Positions 36,573 through 46,152 are shown, counted from the stretch's first letter. The stretch is 64,000 nucleotides of DNA from Rossellomorea aquimaris TF-12 (GCF_001648555.1 NZ_LQXM01000029.1:682001-746000); one strand, 5' to 3'. A program made the numbers and translations. The notes: generated by a model from the sequence alone, not told the origin.

Positions 36573-37631
36573 TTGTCCAAGTTTTTCTCCAAAAAAGTTT
36601 TAATGATTGTTTTTATCATTTCGTTACTAGCACTATTTACTCTTTTTATTCTTCCTGTTTCAGTCCCCTTAATTGCTGCGATTATCACTGCGCTTTTTTT
36701 AGAACCTGCAGTGAAATTTATTCAAAGAAAGCTGACTACTAATCGAAGAGTAGCTGTTTTATCCGTATTTATTTTATTTCTATTATTAGTGGGGGTTTCT
36801 TCCTTTTTTGTCACAACTAAGGTTGTAGGAGAAGGAATTAAACTAATTGAAGATGCGCCTAAATATATAAACCAATTAAGTGAGATTTGGTTAGAATACG
36901 AGGATAGGTTATTAAATGCAGCAGAGGATTTACCCGATGAGGTTGTTACTGAATTCAGTGATGAAGTGCAAAGCTTCTTAAATAGTGGTAAAACGAAAAT
37001 CCTTAATTCTCTAAATATAGAAAAAATAAGTGCCTTTTTATCCTATATACCAAATTACCTGGTAAGTTTTCTAGTTTATCTAATCGCATTATTTCTGTTT
37101 ATGCTTGACCTTCCGAGAATCAAGTTAAGCATTTATAGTCACTTAACAGAAAGAACAGCAGAAAAGGTTAACTTTATGACCTCCCGCCTGACGTATGTTA
37201 TTTTTGGGTTTTTTAAAGCACAATTTCTTGTTAGTATCATTATTTTCTTCGTATCCTTAATAGGATTACTGTTTATTGCTCCTGATGTTGCATTAGTAAT
37301 GGCCACTATTATCTGGGTGGTTGATTTCATTCCTTTAATTGGCTCTATTGTCATTTTAGGGCCTTGGGCTCTCTTCCATTTAATTACAGGAACAATCGCT
37401 TTAGGAACACAGCTAGCGGTCTTGGCAGCAATCCTACTCATTATCAGGAGAACCGTTGAACCAAAAGTAATGGGGAGTCATATCGGATTGTCACCATTAG
37501 CCACGTTAATTGCCATGTATCTTGGTCTCAAGCTCCTTGGCGTACTAGGATTTATTATTGGTCCACTAGTATTGATTGTATTTAATTCTGCTAAAGAAGC
37601 CGGAATTATCAAAATGAATTTTAAGATTTAA
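36573..37631 (+). CDS. AI-2E/YtvI-type polytopic membrane protein
   Basis: 352 residues from a TTG with an AAAGGGG site. Seven to eight membrane segments in the pattern of the AI-2 exporter (PerM/YtvI) family, with a hydrophilic loop at about 90-150, DFIPLIGSIVILGPWA and the C-terminal VEPKVMGSHIGLSPLATLIAMYLGLKLLGVLGFIIGPL split over the last two segments, the family signature. YtvI members appear in sporulating bacteria. Transport substrate unknown. Confidence 0.85.
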   Translation: MSKFFSKKVLMIVFIISLLALFTLFILPVSVPLIAAIITALFLEPAVKFIQRKLTTNRRVAVLSVFILFLLLVGVSSFFVTTKVVGEGIKLIEDAPKYINQLSEIWLEYEDRLLNAAEDLPDEVVTEFSDEVQSFLNSGKTKILNSLNIEKISAFLSYIPNYLVSFLVYLIALFLFMLDLPRIKLSIYSHLTERTAEKVNFMTSRLTYVIFGFFKAQFLVSIIIFFVSLIGLLFIAPDVALVMATIIWVVDFIPLIGSIVILGPWALFHLITGTIALGTQLAVLAAILLIIRRTVEPKVMGSHIGLSPLATLIAMYLGLKLLGVLGFIIGPLVLIVFNSAKEAGIIKMNFKI

Positions 37632-37635
37632 TTTG

Positions 37636-37680
37636 AAAAGGACTAACGCTAAATACTGGCATTAGTCCTTTTATTTTTTT
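37636..37680 (+). terminator. Terminator of the YtvI-type gene
   Basis: AAAAGGACTAA ... TTAGTCCTTTT stem with a GC step inside, followed by ATTTTTTT. Confidence 0.88.
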
Positions 37681-37795
37681 AATAAGTTTTTTTCTTTGAG
37701 TATTGCTATTTCAGCTAAGAAAGAAGTTTCCACTGCAGGATGCTCCGTTGCGAGCGGGTTCCTCTGCAGAAAGAAAGGAAACCAACATCTGTTCG

Positions 37796-38950
37796 TTAGA
37801 AGAAATCATAAAAGAAAGGGTTATTCTGTTGAGAAAAAATCTTTAATTGATTCACAGCTTCTTGATTATTGGTTATTAATTGACCCATATCTATCAAGGA
37901 CTGAGGAGTATGTACACCAAATACCAATGATGATAATGCATTAATAGTCATTTCAATGGAAAGTTCACAAGGCTCTTTTCCGGTTACGACTACATCCTGA
38001 CCCTTAATCATAAAGGTCTCATTGTTCCAACTTGCATTAGCATCCGAAATCCTTAAGGAGAAATGTGTAGAATTGCTTATTTGCTTTAGATAAATCTTCA
38101 AAAAGCTTTCCACATCTACTATACGAACCATGAAATAGGGTTGTTTTTCAATTTTAACCTTTGGATCTTTTAGCATAAATGGAAGAACCTCAATAGGATT
38201 TAAGATTAATTCGACATCCTCTACCATAGAATCGTGCTGACAAATATAATTCCAAAGTCCAAATCTAGCTTCGCTATTTAACGCAATAAATTCTTCTACT
38301 TTAAGTCTCTCTTTTTTCACTTCATAAGTTATATAACCAGTCGGTTCACTTAGTTCATCATAATAGATTGCAATGAATAAATCAGTGATACTTCTTTCCT
38401 TCCACCAACTTTTAGTACGGACAAGCATACCGTTTTGTTTTACTGCATAACGTTCATAAATAGTCTCTAACTCAACAGGATAATTATCTTTTGAGTATCG
38501 ACGAATACATCCTTCTGTTTTGTTTAAAGGCGTAAGGTCCTTTTTTTTCAAATATACTTTTTCAAAAAAAGAAAATACCTCCCATCCGAACTTCCGATAA
38601 AAGTCGATAGAAAAAGGGTGAAGCATAGAGATAACCTGATTTTCCTTTTTCATTTGCTCTAAAGAAAAGTTCATTAGGTTACGAACATGCCCCCTCCTTC
38701 TAAATTCTGGATATGTAGCCACTCCTGCAATTCCACCCATAGAATATTTCTGCTCCCCCATCCAGACTTCTAAAGGAATAAGGTGAAATTTAGCAGCTAA
38801 AATACCCTGATCAAAAATTCCAAAAATACTTTGTTCCTTTAGCTTTTCAAATCGATTTTCCCTTTGCTCTTGAGGCACCTTATATTGAAAAGCATACTCA
38901 GAAAGCTGTAAGGATTCTTCATAGTTAGCTTTCTCTAACTTTCTAATCAT
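37796..38950 (-). CDS. Eis-like GNAT acetyltransferase with SCP2-like C-terminus
   Basis: 384 residues. N-terminal GNAT domain with MGGIAGVATYPEFRRRGHVRNLM (acetyl-CoA motif V-x-P-x-x-R-x-x-G near 74-90) and IDFYRKFGWE; a second degenerate GNAT domain in the middle; a C-terminal sterol-carrier-like domain (about 280-384) with CELSIEMTINALSSLVFG. This three-part build is that of the Eis family, some of which acetylate aminoglycosides or peptides; the substrate here is unknown. GGAG site. Confidence 0.85.
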   Translation of the reverse strand: MIRKLEKANYEESLQLSEYAFQYKVPQEQRENRFEKLKEQSIFGIFDQGILAAKFHLIPLEVWMGEQKYSMGGIAGVATYPEFRRRGHVRNLMNFSLEQMKKENQVISMLHPFSIDFYRKFGWEVFSFFEKVYLKKKDLTPLNKTEGCIRRYSKDNYPVELETIYERYAVKQNGMLVRTKSWWKERSITDLFIAIYYDELSEPTGYITYEVKKERLKVEEFIALNSEARFGLWNYICQHDSMVEDVELILNPIEVLPFMLKDPKVKIEKQPYFMVRIVDVESFLKIYLKQISNSTHFSLRISDANASWNNETFMIKGQDVVVTGKEPCELSIEMTINALSSLVFGVHTPQSLIDMGQLITNNQEAVNQLKIFSQQNNPFFYDFF

Positions 38951-39060
38951 TCCATCATCTCCTCACTTCTCCAGTTTATTTTCGACTAATTATGCAGCAA
39001 TTCCTTCAAAACAGAGCAGGTATTAATTCCTTCATGAGTACATTCAGGAACTTTCTTATA

Positions 39061-39180
39061 AATAGGGAAGCGAACTGCATAGACTCATGCTGAAGTGCAG
39101 ATATATCTTGGTCCCGAAAACGAAGCTGAGGACTCTGACGAAACTCCTCCGAAATAGCAGGGCGATTCCCTCACCACCCT
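39061..39180 (+). repeat. Dispersed palindromic repeat, diverged copy
   Basis: Same orientation as the copy at 26482-26602: shared ACTGCATAGACTC-TGC, TTGGTCCCG, CGAAGCTGAGGA and CCCTCACCA blocks in the same order over about 120 bp, with more substitutions. Confidence 0.7.
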
Positions 39181-39238
39181 GTTCATATTTGTTGGTAGAG
39201 TCATTTGCAGATTATATATATCAGCACTTAGAAAAGAG

Positions 39239-39288
39239 AAAAAAACAGATTCTACATGAGTAAACATTAAACTCAAATAGAATCTGTT
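39239..39288 (-). terminator. Terminator downstream of ctaM
   Basis: AACAGATTCTA stem extended by GAGT/ACTC, 9-base loop, and T7 on the minus strand. Confidence 0.85.
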
Positions 39289-39291
39289 ACA

Positions 39292-39753
39292 TTAGTATCC
39301 TAATATGGCTCTTATTACGGAAGTGGTTTCTCCACCTTTATAGAACACGTATAAGAGCAGGTAAACTGCAACACCAGTAATGGCAGTAAAGAACCAAATA
39401 AAGCTTGTAATCGGTCCTAACTTCCTATGTCTGGCTAAACGTTGTTTATATCCTGTCCATAAACTCATTAAACCGAATACGGCACCAGTTGTAGCTAATG
39501 TGATATGAAAAACCAAAAAGATCGTATAATAAATCTTGATATTGTCTGGGCCACCAAAAGAAGTATTACCAATAAAGATGGTTCTACTTAAATAAATGAT
39601 AAAAAAGGTTAAGGCAAAAATCCCTGCTAAAGTCATGGTCTTTTGATGTTGTTCGATCTTTCTTTGTTTAATTTGTACCCATCCGATAGCAACTGTTATA
39701 GCACTTAATACAATAAAGCTTGTACTGAGGGTAGGTAATATTGGTAAATCCAT
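39292..39753 (-). CDS. ctaM: DUF420 membrane protein CtaM/YozB
   Basis: 153 residues, five membrane segments, with LSRTIFIGNTSFGGP and FHITLATTGAVFGLMSLW containing conserved histidine. DUF420 proteins (CtaM in S. aureus) are needed for maturation of aa3-type heme-copper oxidases. Placed at the end of the cta cluster, downstream of ctaG, which supports that job here. Confidence 0.88.
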   Translation of the reverse strand: MDLPILPTLSTSFIVLSAITVAIGWVQIKQRKIEQHQKTMTLAGIFALTFFIIYLSRTIFIGNTSFGGPDNIKIYYTIFLVFHITLATTGAVFGLMSLWTGYKQRLARHRKLGPITSFIWFFTAITGVAVYLLLYVFYKGGETTSVIRAILGY

Positions 39754-39796
39754 ATGTGTTCCTCTCTTTTCTTCAAAATTCTAAAGGTAATTATGT

Positions 39797-39830
39797 ATCG
39801 ATTAGAATGACACTTGTCATCCTAATCGAT
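39797..39830. other. Hairpin between ctaG and ctaM
   Basis: ATCGATTAG-ATGACA-TGTCAT-CTAATCGAT, a near-perfect palindrome of 34 bases with one G-A mismatch and no T-run on either side. Could be a processing or stability hairpin, or an attenuator that lowers ctaM relative to ctaG. Confidence 0.6.
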
Positions 39831-39832
39831 GT

Positions 39833-40741
39833 TTATCTTTCTGATAGAGTGGTATCTACTTTAGGGTTATATGAAAGATTCTCCTGCTGCTCCTGATCTT
39901 TTCTATACCATTGAAAAAATAAGTTAAACAGTACTACACCGAAGACAATTTCTTGAACAATTTTCATCAGAACTCCACCAAGCTGTTGATCATTCTTTGT
40001 CGACAATGAAGTGAACAATTCCGGACCTGAAAGAGTCAAGCCCTGAAGAGTATCAACCGGTACACATAAGGCTAAAGCTTTGAGCCATTGATTTGAATCA
40101 TAATACGTAGCATATAAAGGGTTTTCCGCAAAGATAATGAGTCCACATGCAGGTGTCAGTAACACTGCACTTCCTAATATATATCCGATTCGCTTTAATC
40201 CACTCAACTCAAAATCTTCCTCTGCCGGATTAATTAACGGCCACCACATAAATACTGCTAAAACAAATAAGATAAATGTAAATATTCCGTGTAGGGTAAT
40301 ATCCGTTCGAACATGATCAAATACTAATGGAATATGATAGATTGAAAAAAGTAAGTTAAATGAAAGTAATGATATTAATGGCTTTGTCATGAAGCTGAAA
40401 ATTTGTCTCAATACTGGAAGCTGAATCGTTTCTCTCCATAACCAATTTGGAATACCTAAAATCAGTAGTGGAGTAAAGACTAAGTATAATAACGCCATTT
40501 GAGTCATATGGGCTGAAAACAATATTCCACTTAATACTTCTATTGGAGATCCTTTAATTGCATATAGAAGTATCATTGATAATAGAAAGAAAGACGCTTC
40601 TTTACGGGTTAACTTACTGCTTTCCTTAAAACTATCTCTCCATTTTATTGTAATCAAAAAATAAACAACCGTTATAAAAACTAACGTTATGATAAAGAAA
40701 GGGCTCCATAAAGCCATAAATCCAAAAATACCTAATGGCAT
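39833..40741 (-). CDS. ctaG: Cytochrome c oxidase assembly factor CtaG (caa3 type)
   Basis: 302 residues with seven predicted membrane segments. Family features include FSAHMTQMALLYLVFTPLLILG, IYHIPLVFDH and MWWPLINPAEED; conserved histidines in membrane helices. This is the Bacillus CtaG (CtaG_Bsu) family, needed for active caa3 oxidase, not the Cox11-type CtaG. GAGGTGAG site. Separated from ctaF by a terminator, so it may depend partly on read-through or its own promoter. Confidence 0.93.
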   Translation of the reverse strand: MPLGIFGFMALWSPFFIITLVFITVVYFLITIKWRDSFKESSKLTRKEASFFLLSMILLYAIKGSPIEVLSGILFSAHMTQMALLYLVFTPLLILGIPNWLWRETIQLPVLRQIFSFMTKPLISLLSFNLLFSIYHIPLVFDHVRTDITLHGIFTFILFVLAVFMWWPLINPAEEDFELSGLKRIGYILGSAVLLTPACGLIIFAENPLYATYYDSNQWLKALALCVPVDTLQGLTLSGPELFTSLSTKNDQQLGGVLMKIVQEIVFGVVLFNLFFQWYRKDQEQQENLSYNPKVDTTLSER

Positions 40742-40872
40742 CTTCTCACCTCATTTCACATTAAACACCTAATCCCATTATACTTACATCCGTACCTTAC
40801 TTCAATGTAAGGTAATGACAAGTTCTTGACAATTTAGTTGCGGTCTTCAATTAGAAAGCTACCCAATCAATG

Positions 40873-40906
40873 AAAAAAGCCAGTCACAAAAAGTGTGACT
40901 GACTTT
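40873..40906 (-). terminator. Terminator downstream of ctaF
   Basis: AAAG-CAGTCAC stem with complement and CTTTTTTC on the minus strand, between ctaF and ctaG. Confidence 0.8.
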
Positions 40907-40913
40907 CTATTCA

Positions 40914-41246
40914 TTAGATCCATACAATCGTTACGAATGCTAATACTGTGATACCTGCAACAAGTGCTCCAGAATACAAGAATAATGCAGGAGCTTCATG
41001 ACCTTTATGACTCATGTGCATGAAGTAATAAAGTTGAAAGATAAGTTGCACTACTGCAAGCAAAAGAATGAATGGTACAACAAAGTACTTATCAAAATCT
41101 CCTGCTACTGCAATAAATGCTACTAATGTTAAGAAAATCATTAACATAAATGATGCAACCTGCATTTTCATGTCTTCTGCATTTTTCTTACGACGATATT
41201 CGTAATCTACACTTGGGTTACCTGAATTTGATTGTTGATTCGCCAT
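40914..41246 (-). CDS. ctaF: Cytochrome c oxidase subunit IVB
   Basis: 110 residues, three membrane segments (about 30-50, 55-77, 87-109). Contains LIFQLYYFMHMSHKGHE, the usual motif of the bacterial subunit IV. Starts 4 bases after the ctaE stop. Part of the ctaCDEF structural operon. Confidence 0.94.
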   Translation of the reverse strand: MANQQSNSGNPSVDYEYRRKKNAEDMKMQVASFMLMIFLTLVAFIAVAGDFDKYFVVPFILLLAVVQLIFQLYYFMHMSHKGHEAPALFLYSGALVAGITVLAFVTIVWI

Positions 41247-41250
41247 CAGT

Positions 41251-41880
41251 TTATCCCACCATTCCCATTAAGTATACTACTGTAAAGATAAATACCCATA
41301 CAACGTCGATAAAGTGCCAATATAGAGACGCTAAATAGAACTTAGGAGCATTGTAAAGGTTTAAACCACGTTTAGCATTACGAAGCATTAAACTCGTAAT
41401 CCACAATAGACCGAAAGCTACGTGGCCACCATGGAATCCTACTAATGTATAAAAGGATGAACCGAATGCACTACTAGTAAAAGTATGTCCGAATTCGTGA
41501 ACATAATGATTAAACTCGTAAATTTCTAATCCAAGGAAGCCAGCACCAAGAAGAACCGTAATTAATAACCAAGCTTGCATGCGTTGAAAATTATAATTCT
41601 TCATATGGTACATTGCATAAACACTTGTAAGAGAACTTGTAAGAAGTAACATTGTTGCTAAAAATGCTAATGGAAGTTCAAAGATATCAGCTGCAAGAGC
41701 ATGTGAATCACTTGGAACTTTGTCTTTAAGTGCTAAGTATGTTGCAAATAATGAACCGAATAAAACTGTTTCTCCACCAAGGAAGAACCAGAAGCCCATA
41801 AATTTATTTTTCCCCTCAAGGGTAGCCTTTTCAGGGGAGGCTGGCCAGGTCTTCGGCGTGTATTTTTCTTCCGCGTGCAT
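41251..41880 (-). CDS. ctaE: Cytochrome c oxidase subunit III
   Basis: 209 residues, five membrane segments, as expected for the short subunit III of caa3 oxidases. FWFFLGGETVLFGSLFATYL and GFHGGHVAFGLLWI and WHFIDVVWVFIFTVVYL are family signatures. Its ATG overlaps the ctaD stop (TAATG), indicating coupled translation. Confidence 0.96.
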   Translation of the reverse strand: MHAEEKYTPKTWPASPEKATLEGKNKFMGFWFFLGGETVLFGSLFATYLALKDKVPSDSHALAADIFELPLAFLATMLLLTSSLTSVYAMYHMKNYNFQRMQAWLLITVLLGAGFLGLEIYEFNHYVHEFGHTFTSSAFGSSFYTLVGFHGGHVAFGLLWITSLMLRNAKRGLNLYNAPKFYLASLYWHFIDVVWVFIFTVVYLMGMVG

Positions 41881-43751
41881 TATGCCTTACCCCCTTTATC
41901 GTCATCCATTAAGTCTTCTTTATGAACATGGTATCCATGATCATCCACAACAGAACGTAAGAACATTCCACCTAAAGTGATTAACATACCGATAATCAGA
42001 ACAGGAATTGCCCATGCTTTGTCTCCATCAGGATGATACATAGCTCCAAACGCAGCTATAAATAATCCTAGTGAAATAATAACCGGTAAAATGGAGTTAT
42101 TAGGCATATGAATATCCCCAATTGGTTCTGCTGGTGTAAGATCCTTCTTCCCTTCCATTTTCTCTAACCAATACGCATCTAATCCACGGATTAGTGGGGT
42201 TTGCTTAAAGTTATAGAATGGTGGTGGTGATGGAATTGCCCATTCAATGGTACGTCCATCTCCCCAAGGATCATTCGATACTTTTACTCCTTTAACTTGA
42301 GTCGAAATAACGTTATACACAATAACAAGAACGGCTACACCCATGAAACCTGCTCCAATGGAACTGATAAGGTTTCCAGTTTCTAACCCTTGACCAGGTA
42401 AGAACTTCCAAATACGACGTGGCATTCCCATTAAGCCAAGGAAATGCTGAATGAAGAATGTTAAATGGAACCCGAAGAAGAATAGCCAGAAGCCAATCTT
42501 TCCTAAGAAATCATTTAACATTGTTCCAAACATCTTCGGCCAGTAGTAATGAACACCTGCTAATAAGGCAAATACTACTCCACCAACGATTACATAATGG
42601 AAGTGAGCTACTACGAAGTAAGTATCATGGAACTGATAGTCTGCTGTTGCAGCTGCGTTCATGATCCCTGTAACTCCACCTGCAACGAATGTAGGAATGA
42701 AAGCTACTGCATAAAGCATAGGAGTCGTAAAACTTATGCTTCCTCCCCACATAGTGAGAAGCCAGTTAAAGATTTTAATTCCAGTTGGAACGGCAATCGC
42801 CATTGTAGCAACTGCGAAGATAGCATTTGCTATCGGTCCTAGACCTACTGTGAACATATGGTGAGCCCATACCATGAATCCTAAGAAACCGATTAGGACT
42901 GTTGCGAAAACCATGGAAGAGTAACCAAATAAACGTTTTCTTGAGAAATGTGGAATAATCTCAGAGAATATTCCAAAGGCTGGTAAAACAAGAATGTACA
43001 CTTCCGGGTGACCAAAGATCCAAAAGAAGTGTTCCCATATAATGGTGTTCCCTCCATTTGCTACATCGAAGAAATTTGATCCAAACATACGATCAAATAG
43101 CATTAAGAATAATCCTACAGTTAATGCAGGGAAAGCAAATAGAATAAGAGCAGATGTAACAAATACTGTCCACGTAAACAGTGGCATACGCATATATGTC
43201 ATACCTGGAGCACGCATATTAATGATGGTAACTAGAAAGTTAATACCACCAATTAAGGTACCTGCACCCGATATCTGTAATCCTAATACATAGAAGTCAA
43301 TACCATGACCTTTTGAATGTAATGAAAGCGATGCATAGGAAGTCCACCCTGCATCAGGCGCTCCGCCTAAGAACCAAGAAAGGTTAAGGAATACTCCCCC
43401 AGCGAAGAATAACCAAAAACCTAATGAATTTAGGAAAGGAAACGCTACGTCTCGAGCACCAATTTGTAATGGTACAACAGCATTCATAAATGCAAATATC
43501 AACGGCATAGCCGCTAAGAAAATCATCGTTGTACCGTGCATTGTTAATATTTCGTTGTATAAACCTGCACTAACAAAATCATTGTTAGGCACTGCAAGTT
43601 GTATACGAATGATAAGAGCTTCCAGACCACCAACTAAGAAGAAAAATCCTCCTGCCATTAGGTAAAGGATGGCGATCTTTTTATGGTCTACTGTAGTTAA
43701 ATAATCCCATACAGTCGCTCCGAAGCCTTTTTTCTGTGCATAGCTACTCAC
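41880..43751 (-). CDS. ctaD: Cytochrome c oxidase subunit I
   Basis: Catalytic heme a / heme a3-CuB subunit of the caa3 terminal oxidase. 623 residues, GTG start behind AAAGGGAGG. Low-spin heme ligand region TMHGTTMIF, CuB and cross-linked His-Tyr region WIFGHPEVYILVLP, and HDTYFVVAHFHYV with the two heme ligands. The C-terminal extension after helix XII fits the fused or long subunit I of Bacillus. Proton pump in the cytoplasmic membrane. Confidence 0.98.
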   Translation of the reverse strand: MSSYAQKKGFGATVWDYLTTVDHKKIAILYLMAGGFFFLVGGLEALIIRIQLAVPNNDFVSAGLYNEILTMHGTTMIFLAAMPLIFAFMNAVVPLQIGARDVAFPFLNSLGFWLFFAGGVFLNLSWFLGGAPDAGWTSYASLSLHSKGHGIDFYVLGLQISGAGTLIGGINFLVTIINMRAPGMTYMRMPLFTWTVFVTSALILFAFPALTVGLFLMLFDRMFGSNFFDVANGGNTIIWEHFFWIFGHPEVYILVLPAFGIFSEIIPHFSRKRLFGYSSMVFATVLIGFLGFMVWAHHMFTVGLGPIANAIFAVATMAIAVPTGIKIFNWLLTMWGGSISFTTPMLYAVAFIPTFVAGGVTGIMNAAATADYQFHDTYFVVAHFHYVIVGGVVFALLAGVHYYWPKMFGTMLNDFLGKIGFWLFFFGFHLTFFIQHFLGLMGMPRRIWKFLPGQGLETGNLISSIGAGFMGVAVLVIVYNVISTQVKGVKVSNDPWGDGRTIEWAIPSPPPFYNFKQTPLIRGLDAYWLEKMEGKKDLTPAEPIGDIHMPNNSILPVIISLGLFIAAFGAMYHPDGDKAWAIPVLIIGMLITLGGMFLRSVVDDHGYHVHKEDLMDDDKGGKA

Positions 43752-43781
43752 GATTAAACCTCCCTTTTTACTAATCCCCTA

Positions 43782-44858
43782 TTATTCTTGAACCTTTAAG
43801 CCCATAAGGTACTCTGCAAGGGCATCCAGTTCTTCTTCATTCAGGTTACCATATGTACCTGTCATTGTGTTTCCTGGCTTATACTGCTCAGGGTCTTTTA
43901 ACCAATTTTTAAGTTCTTCTTCATTGTGATCTAAAAAGCCTGCAATACGAGAACGTTCACCGAAATTAGCCAGGTTTGGTGCTTTACGAGCAACTTCTGG
44001 ACGTCCATCCTGTGGTGAAACTGCGTGACAAGCTAAGCATTTTTGGTTGAAGATTTCTTGTCCTTGTTTTGCTTTTGCAGTAGTCGGTTTAGGTTCTGCT
44101 GCATTTTTCATATCTTCTACCCATGCTGTAAACTCATCTTTCGGAAGTGCTTTTACTTTAAAGTCCATGATTGCATGAGATGGTCCACAAAGTTCAGTAC
44201 ATTTCCCGTAGAATAATCCACCAGCTTCATCAGACTTTTGACCATCAAACTCAAGGAAGAAAGTATTTTGATTATCAACGTTTGCATCAATCTTACCTCC
44301 AGCAGCTGGAATCCAGAATGAATGCTTTACATCTGAAGCAGTGACATTAAAATAAACCCTTTCATCTGTAGGAACTACCAGTTCCTGAGAAGTAATGATT
44401 TTTTGATCAGGGTATTCAAATTCCCACCAATAAAGATTAGCACGTACATTGACAACTAATACTTCACGGTTTCCATCTTTATCTTTCTTCTCCATAGCTT
44501 TTGTGTCAGCTAATTCGAATGTAGACGTTACAGTAGGAACGGCAAGAATCAGTAGAAGGATAATTGGGATTACTGTCCACACAATTTCTAATGTATGGCT
44601 TCCTTCAACTTGTTTAGGAATAGTAGTATCTCCTTTTTTTCTACGGAAACGAATGATCGCAACCATATAAACGATTACTACTACAATGATTACTAATACC
44701 ATTATTAACGTTGACAGTATCATTAAATCATATTGTGACTGTGCTACTTCACCAGCTGGCTGTAATGTGGATAAAAACGGCTCTCCACAACCAGAAAGAA
44801 CTAGCGCCATCATTGCTACAATTGAGAATAAGCGCCACTTAGATAGCCTTGCTTTCAT
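43782..44858 (-). CDS. ctaC: Cytochrome c oxidase subunit II with fused cytochrome c domain
   Basis: 358 residues. Lipoprotein signal peptide with lipobox VLSGC (Cys24), two membrane helices (about 45-70, 90-112), then the CuA cupredoxin domain with His179 and CTELCGPSHAIM (Cys220, Cys224, His228, Met231). A C-terminal cytochrome c domain carries CLACH (274-278) with a distal methionine in NTMTG. This fusion identifies a caa3-type oxidase that takes electrons through its own bound cytochrome c. Confidence 0.97.
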   Translation of the reverse strand: MKARLSKWRLFSIVAMMALVLSGCGEPFLSTLQPAGEVAQSQYDLMILSTLIMVLVIIVVVIVYMVAIIRFRRKKGDTTIPKQVEGSHTLEIVWTVIPIILLLILAVPTVTSTFELADTKAMEKKDKDGNREVLVVNVRANLYWWEFEYPDQKIITSQELVVPTDERVYFNVTASDVKHSFWIPAAGGKIDANVDNQNTFFLEFDGQKSDEAGGLFYGKCTELCGPSHAIMDFKVKALPKDEFTAWVEDMKNAAEPKPTTAKAKQGQEIFNQKCLACHAVSPQDGRPEVARKAPNLANFGERSRIAGFLDHNEEELKNWLKDPEQYKPGNTMTGTYGNLNEEELDALAEYLMGLKVQE

Positions 44859-44961
44859 AGCTTAATCAAACCCCTCTTTCATGTAATGTACTTTTTGAAT
44901 AAAACAAGGACTCATAAAAATATCTATTTGGATTTCTTATCAGAAAGAATTCCCACATTTT

Positions 44962-45876
44962 TTATAGTACGGTAACAATAACCATAGCTACAAACAAGAT
45001 GGTCAAATAATTAAGAGAATAAACAAACATAAGTTTTGACCATTTTATATCATCTTTCATTTTATAACCTGCTAACCCAAGGGCTAACCAGCCAATATTG
45101 AAAGCTGTTGCTAATACAAAGAAGAACATTCCCAAATCCATCAAAAAGAAAGGTAGTGGTAAAAGGGCTGCAACCCAAGCGACAATATGGTGCTTCGTTT
45201 TAGCAAATCCCTTCACTACTGGAAGCATTGGTATATTCGCTGCTCTGTATTCTTCCACTCTCTTCATTGCTAAAGCGTAGAAGTGTGGTGGTTGCCATAT
45301 GAACATCATTAAAAACAATACCCATGCTATTAAATCTAGATTTGCATCTACCGCAGCCCATCCAATTAATGGTGGAACAGCACCTGATATACTTCCTACA
45401 ATAGTATTACTAACATACTTTCGTTTTGACCACATTGTATATAATACAACGTAACTAAAGACTCCTATAATTCCAATTACACCTGCTGTAACAGTTGTCA
45501 TAAACAACATGATAGTACCGATAGTAATCATCAATAACCCAAGGCCTAATGCTTTAGGTCCGTTAATTTTCCCAGTTACAGTCGGTCTTCCCTTCGTTCG
45601 TTCCATGAGATGATCTATATCTCGATCATATACATTATTTATACTACATGAACCTGCAATGATAAGGGATGATCCAATTAAAGTAAGGAATATAACATCG
45701 AGAGAATTTAGAAAGTGTGTATTTGTAAAATAAAATGCTAACCACATTCCTGTAAAAGTTGTAATAAGGTTAGAATTAACGATTCCAATTTTTATTAATG
45801 ATAAAAAATCTTTCCAAACAGTTGTGGCTGTTATATCAGCTTCTTCTAAATTTGCCATCGTACGACTATTAGACAT
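44962..45876 (-). CDS. ctaB: Protoheme IX farnesyltransferase (heme O synthase)
   Basis: UbiA-family membrane enzyme that farnesylates heme B to heme O. 304 residues, about nine membrane helices. [19 protein letters not shown] gives the N-x3-D-x3-D prenyl diphosphate motif. GGAGGAG site. First gene of ctaBCDEF, divergent from ctaA across a 620-bp regulatory region. Confidence 0.96.
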   Translation of the reverse strand: MSNSRTMANLEEADITATTVWKDFLSLIKIGIVNSNLITTFTGMWLAFYFTNTHFLNSLDVIFLTLIGSSLIIAGSCSINNVYDRDIDHLMERTKGRPTVTGKINGPKALGLGLLMITIGTIMLFMTTVTAGVIGIIGVFSYVVLYTMWSKRKYVSNTIVGSISGAVPPLIGWAAVDANLDLIAWVLFLMMFIWQPPHFYALAMKRVEEYRAANIPMLPVVKGFAKTKHHIVAWVAALLPLPFFLMDLGMFFFVLATAFNIGWLALGLAGYKMKDDIKWSKLMFVYSLNYLTILFVAMVIVTVL

Positions 45877-46052
45877 TTTTCTCCTCCTCTCTTTAAACGC
45901 CAGAGGCTTATACTACCTCTATACTATAAAGGAAATGCATAACCATTACTATCTCTCTTTAATGAATCATGCATAGATAGAAATAGTATATATGCTATCA
46001 ATATAATATTAAACCATATATTTTTTCCTTTTTGGGAGTGAAATGAACAATA

Positions 46053-46074
46053 TTGTGAAGAAATTGTGAAGAAA
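46053..46074 (+). promoter_or_regulatory. Tandem repeat resembling ResD binding sites
   Basis: Two perfect, adjacent copies of TTGTGAAGAAA, matching the TTTGTGAAT-like word bound by the ResD response regulator in B. subtilis cta and other respiratory promoters. It lies about 175 bases upstream of ctaB and about 425 bases upstream of ctaA. Confidence 0.5.
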
Positions 46075-46138
46075 GAAATTCATCAGGAATTCTTCATCAT
46101 ATTACAAACATTTTAAACCCATCATATCACAAATATGA

Positions 46139-46152
46139 AATAAGCGCTTCCA
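46139..46152. promoter_or_regulatory. cre-like site (CcpA)
   Basis: AATAAGCGCTTCCA keeps the AAGCGCTT core and the right-hand CA of the cre consensus but differs at the two left-end bases. Catabolite repression of ctaBCDEF is known in B. subtilis. Confidence 0.35.

Larger units (their letters stand above)
38951..39291. other. Intergenic region between Eis-like gene and ctaM
   Basis: 341 bp holding a decayed copy of the dispersed repeat (39061-39180) and the ctaM terminator. No gene seen. Confidence 0.75.
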
